Of a stretch of DNA of 64,000 bases, positions 46,223 through 55,800 are shown in pieces. The notes beneath the pieces are model-generated. The model ran no database searches. It saw only the letters and a list, made by a program, of their open reading frames with translations, and had not been told where the DNA came from. Source of the DNA: Pholis gunnellus. Its lineage: Eukaryota > Chordata > Actinopteri > Perciformes > Pholidae. A program made the translations under genes and the position numbers. The stretch covers positions 22,738,519-22,802,518 of the forward strand of contig OU342815.1 in assembly GCA_910591455.2 (NCBI GenBank), read 5' to 3'. Position 1 is the stretch's first letter. The number at the start of each line of letters is the position of its first letter.

Positions 46223-48895
46223 GTACAGAGGGGGGAATATCAACGTCAACACAAATACACAAGCTGTAGCCAAACGCTGTATGTGATAAATAACATAATA
46301 GTTTTAAAACTGAAGATCATATGAGGACAGAGGACACTACACATGTGTGGGCTTTAGCTGATTTCTGTTTATCCATCACAGTTTACTCAGTACTGATGCT
46401 GCAATGTTCTAGTGAATAAGGAACTAGTTTGAAGGTTGCATAACCGAGGGGACAAGATCTCAAGCTCATCGCTTACTTGTTCAGCAAAAACAGCATGTTG
46501 TCATCTTAAGAATCCTTACTGGATATTAAGATTTTGCAATTCTTCGTCAACAAGTTTAAATTTGGTTGGATGATAAGTTGACACGCTGTCAGTGACGCAC
46601 TGCTCTGACTCAGATTCACCCTGAACCCTCCGTCTCTGTTAAGTTCAGTGTTGTTGTTTTGATTGTTTATCTGTACGTCACACTCAGGATCCGTCTGCGG
46701 CCTCGCATCCTGCGCGACGTGTCGGTGAGCGACACGCGGACCACGGTGCAGGGGACCGAGATCAGCTTCCCGGTCGGCATCGCGCCCACGGCCTTCCACT
46801 GCCTGGCCTGGCACGAAGGCGAGGTGGCCACGGCTCGGGGTGAGGACCGCGACGTTAGACCGTTTCCCTACATTACCGTGAACCTCTGAACCTCTCGGAT
46901 CTACATGTAAATTCCTTCCTTAGTAACCAACGTAGTAACTTCTCCACCTCCTCACAGCCACAGAAGCTCTCAACACCTGCTACATCACCAGCACGTACTC
47001 CACCTGCTCCGTGGAGGAGATCGTGGCGGCGGCGCCGACCGGTTACCGCTGGTTCCAGCTCTACGTGTACCGGGACCGGAAGCTGTCCGAGCAGATCGTG
47101 CACCGCGTGGAGGCGCTGGGCTACAAGGCCCTGGTCCTCACCGTGGACGTGCCCTACACCGGGAAGCGCCGCAACGACATCCGCAACCAGTTCAAGCTGC
47201 CGCCGCACCTCAAGGTCAAGAACTTTGACGGAGTGTTCCAGGTAACTATTCAACAACACGTGTAGAGACACGGCAGGAAAACAATAAATGAGACGAGACG
47301 AAGTGTAATACCGAGTTTACCGCGTGCACTATAAGCAGGAGACCGCAGCCCCGGAGGAGTACGGGATCCCGGCCAACACCCTGGACCCCTCCATCAGCTG
47401 GAAGGACGTGTACTGGCTGCAGTCCATCACCCGCCTGCCCATCATCATCAAGGGAATCCTGACCAAGGAGGACGCCGAGCTGGCCGTGGAGCACGGCGTC
47501 CAGGGCATCGTCGTGTCGAACCACGGGGGGAGGCAGCTGGACGGAGGCCCGGCGTCGGTACTTAACAGACCGAGTTCTACCGCAGATCATTTAGTTTTAT
47601 CATGTTCATAGAAGGAGACGCAACTGTGTACCCGTGTCACATGACAATGACACTCACAGGATCAGTAATAGTTGTAGTAGTAGAACAAGAAGTAGCAGAA
47701 GTGATAAATACGGAAGTGAAAAGCAGAAGCAGTGGTGTGGTTTTGTGGTTCTTGTTCTCACATTGACACAGAGTGAAATAGTGCAGCACGTAACAAACAA
47801 GATGAACACTTTTAAATGAGGTTTTGTTACCTTTGGACAGAGCGAGGCTAGCTGTTTCCCTCCGTTTCTAGTCTTTATGCTAAGCTAAGCTAACAGTCTC
47901 CTGATTCCAGCTTCATATCTAGCATCGTGCTTTTTATCTTCTTCTCTGCAAGAAAAACAAATCATGTTTTTTTAACTAAACATCAGTGAGTAGGTAATCC
48001 TCTTTCAAAATAAAAGCGTGAAGTGTGAAGTGGAGTAAAAAAAAACACCACCTTTGACGTCTTCGCCTGTGTGTGAAACAGATCGACGCCCTGACGGAGA
48101 TCGTGGACACGGTGCAGGGAAGGATCGAGATCTACGTGGACGGAGGCATCCGAACAGGAAGTGATGTGCTGAAAGCGCTGGCCTTGGGAGCCAAGTGTGT
48201 TTTCATTGGCCGTCCGGCCGTGTGGGGCCTCGCATACAAGGTACAAACGGCACCACCGTGTGATACCGTGAGATAGATTATAACCACGTGACGGTGTTTT
48301 CCTCTCCACATACGAACGTTTTGTCGTTGAAAAGTCAGAGACAGTAACTTGCAGACATGCTTTGATGAGTCTAAACTCTATAAATAACCATAAAATCAAC
48401 ATTTTAATCGCTGTGTATTTTGCTAGCGGACTGTGTGGGCTGTGGAGTTAAAAGTCTTCATCTGTCTTTGGCAACAACAAAGTCAATAAATGAGTGTTTA
48501 CATGGAGCCCGTAAACACAATATCCTCAACATAACAGGGTTATTTATGTCCATGTAAACTGTGACAAATGAAAGTTTCTCAGTTGGAAAGAACAAACACG
48601 TTGATGTTTTATTAGATGTGGTCTCAGGTTGCGTTCGGTCTTTTATTGTAACTGTTTGTGATCTTTCAGGGTGAGGAAGGCGTGAGGGAAGTGCTGCAGA
48701 TCTTAAATGATGAGTTCCGTCTGTCCATGGCTTTATCAGGTGAGAGGTGCTAATATATATATTTGTGCCATAAATTAAAAAAACAGCAGTATTCTGTTTC
48801 CCCTAAAACAACGGATGCGTTTGTGTTGATGTGATCCAGGCTGCAGGAACGTGGCGGAGATCAACAGGAACCTCATTCAGTTCTCTAAACTCTAA
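46092..48895 (+). CDS. HAO2: 2-hydroxyacid oxidase 2 (peroxisomal)
   Basis: Seven coding exons (46092-46222, 46688-46839, 46958-47241, 47339-47557, 48082-48240, 48670-48739, 48840-48895) sum to 1071 nt, or 356 codons plus stop. All junctions are GT-AG and phases agree. The family oxidises (S)-2-hydroxy acids to 2-oxo acids, reducing O2 to H2O2 with FMN; HAO2 prefers medium and long chains. Residues seen, by glycolate-oxidase equivalence: Tyr24, Tyr130, Asp158, Arg165, Lys227, and catalytic His251 with Arg254 in SNHGGRQ. The C-terminus is SKL, a canonical peroxisomal signal. The N-terminal MAMVCLTDF and RIRLRPRILRDVS match HAO2 rather than HAO1. The start at 46092 was chosen because the length then fits mammalian HAO2 (351 aa). 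Position 24 is Tyr, as in plant glycolate oxidase and HAO1, whereas mammalian HAO2 has Phe. The gene looks intact. Confidence 0.96.
46688..46839 (+). CDS. HAO2: HAO2 coding exon 2
   Basis: Residues 44-94 plus one base. Includes RIRLRPRILRDVS and the FMN-barrel strand IAPTAFHCLAW. Acceptor CTCAG|GATCC, donor GG|GTGAGG. Confidence 0.95.
46958..47241 (+). CDS. HAO2: HAO2 coding exon 3
   Basis: Residues 95-189. Carries YITST, WFQLYVY (Tyr130), TVDVPYTGKR (Asp158, Arg165) and the start of the variable loop. It ends in phase 0 at CCAG|GTAACT. Confidence 0.95.
47339..47557 (+). CDS. HAO2: HAO2 coding exon 4
   Basis: Residues 190-262. Carries IIIKGILTKEDAE (Lys227) and the active-site signature SNHGGRQLD (His251, Arg254). 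The acceptor ATAAGCAG|GAG has a weak polypyrimidine tract. Donor TCG|GTACTT. Confidence 0.93.
48082..48240 (+). CDS. HAO2: HAO2 coding exon 5
   Basis: Residues 263-315. Starts IDALTEIV and includes YVDGGIRTGSDVLKALALGA and the phosphate-binding FIGRP. In phase at both ends. Confidence 0.95.
48670..48739 (+). CDS. HAO2: HAO2 coding exon 6
   Basis: GEEGVREVLQIL to SMALS plus one base. Acceptor TTTCAG|GGTGAG, donor CAG|GTGAGA. Confidence 0.94.
48840..48895 (+). CDS. HAO2: HAO2 coding exon 7 with stop
   Basis: CRNVAEINRNLIQFSKL then TAA (48893-48895). The terminal SKL tripeptide is a type-1 peroxisomal targeting signal. Confidence 0.95.
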
Positions 48896-48899
48896 GCGA

Positions 48900-48914
48900 C
48901 CAGCAGAGGGCAGC
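48900..48914 (+). promoter_or_regulatory. CTCF-consensus core in the HAO2 3' UTR
   Basis: CCAGCAGAGGGCAGC matches the vertebrate CTCF core CCASYAGRKGGCRSY at all 15 positions and starts 4 nt after the stop codon. Not part of element A. Binding is untested. Confidence 0.5.
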
Positions 48915-49078
48915 ACTGAGGAGCACAGACACCAGACAGCAGCTCTGTGCAACACGCTCCATCGTGACAAAGAAAGGATTGTTCACCCATGACGTTACCA
49001 TGTCAGGAAACATGCAGAACAGCTTCGTGCACGAGTGAGACGGCGTCTCGGGAAAGTTGACGAGAGATTTATCAAGCG

Positions 49079-49084
49079 AATAAA
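49079..49084 (+). terminator. HAO2: HAO2 polyadenylation signal (AATAAA)
   Basis: Canonical AATAAA about 185 nt after the HAO2 stop, followed within 30 nt by a GT-rich stretch ('TTTTGGTGGTTTTTTG'), the usual downstream element. It implies a 3' UTR of about 0.2 kb. Confidence 0.7.
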
Positions 49085-50514
49085 AAACGTTTTATTTTGG
49101 TGGTTTTTTGCCTTTGGATTGGAGGAATGGAGGAATGGAGGAATGGAGGCACTTCTCATGAAACCAACACACTTCTTTGGGTTTTATTGTAACTGATAAC
49201 GACATTAACTAGAGTTTGAGATGCTGACGGTGTGTGTGGTTGAATAAACGTCTGCTGAGGTGATGGAGATCTTCTGGATTTATTATTGAGATGTCTTTTG
49301 TTTTTGTTCCCCGACTTTATTCTCAAGAGAAAGCACACATTTGTAGTTCTAATGCAGGAGAGATTCAGGTGTTCAGTGCTTTAAATCTCTCATGAACATC
49401 GTATCAGTTACAGGTCAGATCCCCACCAGCTTCTAGAAAAACACCAAATACTGCCACTTTAAACGAGCAAAAGATCATTTTGTATGATGTCTTTATGGAA
49501 TTGGGATGTTTTTTACTTTAATCAAGCAAAATACATAAATATACCATCAAATGTGAAATATGAATGTCAATGTCAGACAGTGCGTTGCTCCATTTGGGTC
49601 GCGGTGCTCGTCTTCTCTACGTATAGCCGAGGGCAGCAGTGTGCCAATGTGCTCAACTCAAAACCTTAACAAAAGAAAAACTGCTTGTGAAACCTTCAGC
49701 TGATGATTTCACCGACAGCACCGCACAAGTGTGTCACATCTGGGTGTGGAGAGATGCACGAACAGTGCAGACAGTAAGAAAGAGAAGTAGCACAGGAAGT
49801 GAGTGAGGTCTCGTCGCTTTTTTTCTTTTTAAGGCAAAGAAACGTTGATGCTCAACCAAACTCTTTCAAACCAGCCGGCAGACGTGCTGCAGATTGTTCC
49901 TCTTAAGAGCTCTGGCCGGTTAGACGAGCAGGCTGGAGGGAGGCCTCGGGTCCAGTCTGCTGAGGAGGATTTCTTCCAGGTAGGGGCACCAACAGGTGTT
50001 GTTATAGATCCGGCTCATTGTGAGTTGATCCGTACGGCTCAGCTGCACAGGAGGGTTCATTCATACTCACTCACTTTAAGGTTTCAGTGTTAGTGACCCT
50101 GAGCTACGCTGTTGCTTCATTATTGCTCTTGTCGGTCGAGAAGAATCTTGAGTGTCGTCACTTTGTTTTGTGTAAGAGGAGATTTAAGGAGGACTGTGAA
50201 CTGGTGGCCGACACTCATTAGAGGAAGAGTTACAGGAAAGACATACTTTGATGGCTTTATGCAATTTATTTTAATATTAAAGGTGCGATGTTTAAGATGT
50301 AGAAGTTACCCGTTACTACTGGATCTAAAGGTACAGTCATCAGTTGTTAAATAAAAGATAAAGCCAACTTCTAGGTTGGAGGACTGAACATAAATAAGAG
50401 TCATTTTCTTGATTTTGCCACTTTGTATTTAATCAAACAAACAAAAAACATAAACGGACACTGTACCTTTAATATGAATGACAAGTAGCTCTACTTCGTC
50501 CTCTCATGTTGGAC

Positions 50515-50872
50515 CTTAGACTGTCTAAGAAGTGGAGATAGTCATCGTCACGTCACCCTTTGGTTTGTGGCCGTTTTGAAGCGATTTCTCCGTAGCCATC
50601 TTGGAATACGTCCTGTCAATCACTGTGTAGCCCCGCCCTAAAGCATCCCCTGCTTTATGGTCTGTTTGACTCTAAATGGACCATCATTTACTAAATGAAC
50701 ATCATGCTGTATTGAAGAAGACTTGAAACTAGAGATTGAGACCATAAACTCATGTTTACAATGTTTACTGAGGTAATAAATCAAGAGAGAAGTAGAGTCA
50801 TTTTCTCATAGACTTCTATACAACCAGAGGAGTCGCCCCCTGGTGGACACTAGAGAGAATGCAGCTTTAACA
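50515..50872 (-). repeat. Element A copy (minus), CTCF-like motif
   Basis: Minus-orientation copy starting in the distal 'ACGTCACCCTTTGGTTTGTG' part and running to the proximal end. The CTCF-like core is at 50832-50846 on the - strand. Confidence 0.88.
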
Positions 50873-51190
50873 CATCTGGTTAGATCTCACATGTTGCACC
50901 TTTAACAAAGTCACATAATGATTTTGAAATAATTGTATGTTATGACACAATACAAAGATGTAACATGAAATGTTTTTTATTAAGTTACATTTCGTAAAAA
51001 AGACAAAATTGTGAGGTGAAAATGATCGACGTCAGAGCTCAGTTAGTTTCAGTTAAATGTGTGTCAATCACATAACAAACACAAGTCTGTGTGTTATAGA
51101 TATGAGGCTGTGATATCAGATTACATTCATTGGTTTTATTAACATTAAACATGCGTGAAGTATTTTTTTTAGCGGTCATATGAAATCAAG

Positions 51191-51778
51191 ATGAGCGATC
51201 AGAGTAAACGTCAAACTGCTGAACATGATCACAAAACATCAGCCACCGAGCCTCTGACACGGCTGAGTTCACCTGATGAGGAAAACACAAGAACATGTGC
51301 AGAAAGAATGTGTTATCGTTCAGAACACGTGACAGATAAAACCTCACTGGATTATCCACAAAGTCTATCATCAAACACACACAATCCATCACAGACAAAA
51401 CCTGTTGAACAAGACGTTTGTCAAAATGTGTCATTTTACAGCAGAAGTGATATGTTTGCATTCGCGTGGATGAACTATTCCTGCAGACGTCAAATCGTTG
51501 AACTCTTCGATACCAAACAATCGTGTGCGGCTCATAAAATCACATTTCTGTCCACTGAAGCTTTTATTTTGTCTCCTTGCAGGAAGTCTCAGCAGCGCAA
51601 CAGCCAACGTCTTCAACCACAAGAGGCAAATGAAATGGGGTACGGTGTCTTTTGGGGCTTCAGTGTTTCAACATTTCTCCTTTTAATGTCGTACATTTCT
51701 ACGCCCTTGTATAATATAACTATACATGTTATTCATGGGGTGTTACTGGCGTTACCACTCACTGTAGATGAGTCGTGA
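51191..51778 (+). CDS. Unassigned 195-codon ORF
   Basis: I do not recognise this protein. The ORF starts at an ATG with A at -3 and has no low-complexity stretch. The first ~135 residues are hydrophilic and rich in Ser, Thr, Gln, Asp and Glu. The last ~45 are hydrophobic (around FWGFSVSTFLLLMSY and HGVLLALPL), resembling one or two membrane segments, with SRD-to-YSC and cysteine pairs between. It lies between HAO2 and the KLHL gene on the same strand, without a clear promoter or splice sites. A run this long by chance in 64 kb is uncommon but not excluded. It may be a lineage-specific gene, a transposon-derived fragment or chance. Confidence 0.22.
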   Translation: MSDQSKRQTAEHDHKTSATEPLTRLSSPDEENTRTCAERMCYRSEHVTDKTSLDYPQSLSSNTHNPSQTKPVEQDVCQNVSFYSRSDMFAFAWMNYSCRRQIVELFDTKQSCAAHKITFLSTEAFILSPCRKSQQRNSQRLQPQEANEMGYGVFWGFSVSTFLLLMSYISTPLYNITIHVIHGVLLALPLTVDES

Positions 51779-52625
51779 TGTTTGAAACAAGGTCACAGGA
51801 GATGAACGTGTCATATTTACATATTCTCTTAATGCACTCACGCTGTGTTAAAGATTACATTTTCAGGTACTTATTTAATTTAACTAATTCAATAAATACA
51901 TATTTAAGCAGCTGGATTCCTGCATACTTATATATGATAATAAACAATAAAAAAACATACATAAAAATGTCAATAATAACTGCTTGAACTTTAAATTGTG
52001 TTTGTAAGGAGAAGAATATTTACCTCTTTTTCCTGTGAATTTAAAAAATGAAATATTTAAACACTTTCGTTTGTTTGTGCTTTTGATAGTTGTATTTATT
52101 TATTTATTTGTTCTGTGTATATTTTGGACTCCCTGTGTGCGACTAGCTTGGCAGGAAACAGCTTAAAGAGGAGAAGTGGTCCTCTGGTTCCTCCTATTCA
52201 GATCACAGGATCCTTTTTTAAGCTGCAGGGCTTCTTCCTGGAACCTCCATTAATCAAATGCTGCTCATTAGAGATGGTTCAGGTCAGGCTTTGGGCCATC
52301 GGAGTAGTTTGGCTCTGCCAAGTGAACTGAAGGAAGTGCTATTTGTTTACAACCTAAGAGGAAGTGCTGAGACACGAAACTCAGAGGCTGAAAGTGTTCG
52401 ATGAAAAACTGCCACCAGAGTTAATGAAACTCTCAAAATACATCTTGGGCACATGTTTGTGAAGCCTGCTGTTCCTGTTTTGCTCTAATTTGCATTAAAT
52501 ATAGTGTGCATGCAGGTTTTTACAATTAAATAAAAACACGGAGATGCTGTGGACGCAGCAGGGTTATTATCAGATTCCTCTTAACATCACTTAAGCCACA
52601 AAATAAGGATTTCACTGCAGAGGAG

Positions 52626-52798
52626 ATGTTAAGTGTTAACACTTCCTCGTTCCTCTGCAGGGGAAGTGGAGACGACAGCGGGCCGGGGAGGCTGAGCCGC
52701 AGGTTCTCCCGCCTGAGCAGGCATCAGTCCAGGGATCCTCCGAGACCTGCAGCTCAGCCGGAGAGACTTCCTGCTCCAGCTGACCCACCTGTTCAACC

Positions 52799-52800
<2 letters not shown>
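52626..52800 (+). CDS. KLHL provisional 5' exon
   Basis: The frame from ATG 52626 reaches the donor CAG|GTGTGT at 52800 in phase 1, which fits the exon at 53539. It reads as basic, Arg/Ser/Pro-rich sequence (RLSRRFSRLSRHQSRD), continuing the Pro-rich character of the next exon. A good acceptor (TCCTCTGCAG, ending 52660) means the exon may instead begin at 52661 with the start codon further upstream. Another frame of the same exon reads LQLSRRDFLLQLTHLFNQ but does not join in phase to the Kelch frame. Confidence 0.4.
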
Positions 52801-52865
<65 letters not shown>

Positions 52866-55800
52866 CCCTGTCTCTTTCATTTATATCTTTTATTATTTTT
52901 GATCTGATACGAGGAAGAGAGGAGCTCACGTGCGGCTAAACGAGGTTTGTGTTTGTCTCAGTGGTGGAAAGTACATTCATGTACTGTACTGCATGTTGAG
53001 GTACATTTGAGAGGAAACTATAGTACTTTTTTACTCACTACATTTATTTGCCAGCACTAGTTATTAGTTACTTTTCAGATTAAGGTTTTACATCTTATGA
53101 TTAGTTTATAAAATATGACACTAAACACTTCCCATACATATTTATATACTATCCTGACTAAATCTCACCTATAATACTCTCTATACTTGTACTTAAACCT
53201 GCATTAAATATGTTGTTAGCTGTTAACTGCTCATGTTCATACTGCTCATACTGTACATATCTTGCACCAAGGCTGTAATTATGATAATATAAATATTGGG
53301 GGACACACATCCCCTCAAATACATTGATGAAATGTATATAAAAGAATTAATACATCAATGATCCAATAATATGCTAAAACACTGACATGGGCCATTCTGC
53401 ACAATGAGTACTTTGAGTACATGTTGCTGCTAATACTTCTGTACTTTATATCCATCAGTAGTTCCATTCACCTGCAGCAATAAAGGTATCGCGACTCTTC
53501 TCATCTCTTAACATGTGTTCTCCATTTGGGTTTGATAGACGACAGGCCTTCTCCACCGGCTCCCGCTCCGGCTCCGGCTCCGGCTCCTCTCCCCCCGCCC
53601 ATTAACACGCCACCAAATCGCCCAGATAGAGCCACAAAGCCCAAACTTCCCCCTCGGCCACTGTCCAAGGCGTTCAGCAGCACCGAGCACGGAGCAGCTG
53701 TGTTGCAGGTATTTATTACTTTTTTGTGTTTTTATGTCACTTTATTTACAACAGCAACTTATTTTGGGGCACAAATATGGATAAAAATCAACTATTTCTC
53801 AACGTTATTTATAGGCGTGAGGCAGGATAAGGAATCAATGATGCAACACACTGAGTTATTCATCACAAGTCTTGTTTTTTTCCTGCAGGGCTTTGATGCT
53901 TTTCGGGCAGATGTGACTCTCTGTGACGTCGTCTTGGTCCCCGGGGACAGCGGGGACACTTTCCCAGTCCACAGAGTCATCATGGCTTCGTGTAGTGACT
54001 ATTTCAAAGCGATGTTCACAGGTGAGAGGTCTTTTAACGTCGCAAACTCTGGCTTTTTTAGCTCCAGACATGTTGTAAAACACTTTATATGTAACAGCAA
54101 CACTACGTGTAATAGGCCCTTTTCACGGCCGCCATGTTGACATGTCATAGAAGGATAAACACAGGTGTAATGGATCAACAGGGTGGCAATTAATATAATA
54201 TAACACCCCTACAAAAGGGCCCATATGAACATACTTTTATATTTGATAAGAAACACATTTAGGAAAACACCACCAGTGTCAAGACTACGAGTCTACAGAG
54301 TAAAAGAAAAGAGGAAGAACTTGATATTCTCCTGCATTAAACTTCCTTTAAACATAGTTAAATACTTTTATTATCCTCTCCCTGTGTAACGTCTGAGCTG
54401 CCAGGCTTTACGGTGTCAGCGGTGTCTTTGTGTCTTGCTGAATGTGCATGAAGAGAAGAAGCATTCACCTCTTTGTCTCTTTGTCCTTTGTTCTGTCCTT
54501 GTTCAGGAGGCATGAGGGAGCAGGAGATGAGAGAGATCAAGCTGCACGGGGTCACTAAGTCGGGTTTAAAGAACATTATAGACTTCATTTACACATCCAA
54601 AGTCTGCCTCGACATGAGTAATCTCCAGGACACTCTGGAGGCGGCAAACTTCCTGCAGGTCATGCCCGTCCTGAGCTTCTGCAATCAGCTTCTGAGCAGC
54701 GAGGTGAGAGAATTTGCATTAATTCATGTACAGCTAGAGGTCTAGCTCGTTAAGATGCACTTCACTGTCCTTTAACGCCCTCTCTGCCCGTGTCAGTTAC
54801 ACAATACAGAATAAAAAAGATGTTTGTGAGTGACTCTTGCGTGCGGTTGTTGTTCTTCGATGCAGATCACTATTGATAACTGTGTGGAGGTGGAGCGCAT
54901 CGCCATGGACCTGCTTCTGGAGGACGTTCAGCTGAATATCGGTGAGTGTTCACAGAAGCAACGGGACTATTTAAATCTGCAATAATATGTAATGAGGTGG
55001 AAAGTGGGATTAGCGTAGGGGCCCAATCCGTCCCACTGGATGACTTTGCAAAGCTGCAGAGAAGTCATTAATTCCAATTCTTTTGTAAGATATCATACAC
55101 ACTTTTGTATGAGGCTACAATCACTGAGAGGATATTGAACTGTTGTGTTGGAGTTGTAGATCCTCAGAAATCCCTAAAACGCTTCATTATTTATATCCAC
55201 TCTTCCATTATCAAAACATCCAGACAGAAAACTAAATATGAGACATCATTCTGGTTGAACAAACTCAAATAAGATCATGATTTTGATTCCCTTTGTTGTG
55301 TCAAACCCAGGTGAGTTTGTGAGCCAGAACCTCTCAGCGTTGGTGGAGTGCGGCCGCTACCTCCAGCTCTCTGAAACCAGCATGGCCAACGCGCTGTCCA
55401 ACAACACCCTGAAGGGATTCTCTGAGATGGAGCTCTACCACATCGCCAGAGGATGGCTGGACCACGACTCCCCCAGTCGACGCTCCTCCGTCTACGCCTT
55501 GATGCGCCACATTCGCTTCCCGCTCATGAGCCCCAACGAGCTGATCCAGATCTCCCAGGAAGACGAGGAGGGAGGGGACTCCATGATGCGCTCCGAGACG
55601 GCCTGCGTGAACCTCCTGCTGGAGGCCAGCAACTACCAGATGATGCCTTTCATGCAGCCGGCTCTGCAGACCGAGCGGACGCGAATACGCTCGGACGACA
55701 CCCACATCCTGGCTCTGGGCGGCGTGATGCGACAGCAGCTGGTGGTGAGCCGGGAGCTGAGGCTGTACGACGAAAAGACCGGCCATTGGAGGGCCCTGAA

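Larger units (their letters stand above)
48916..52625. other. HAO2-KLHL intergenic interval
   Basis: Contains a GGAATGGA tandem (about 49120-49148), an element A copy at 50515-50872 and the unassigned 195-codon ORF at 51191-51778. AT-rich DNA and any KLHL promoter fill the rest. Confidence 0.5.

Noticed and set aside
46047..46286. HAO2 start at ATG 46047
   Set aside because: A splice acceptor at 46069 lies between this ATG and the conserved MAMVCLTDF start, and the family begins there.
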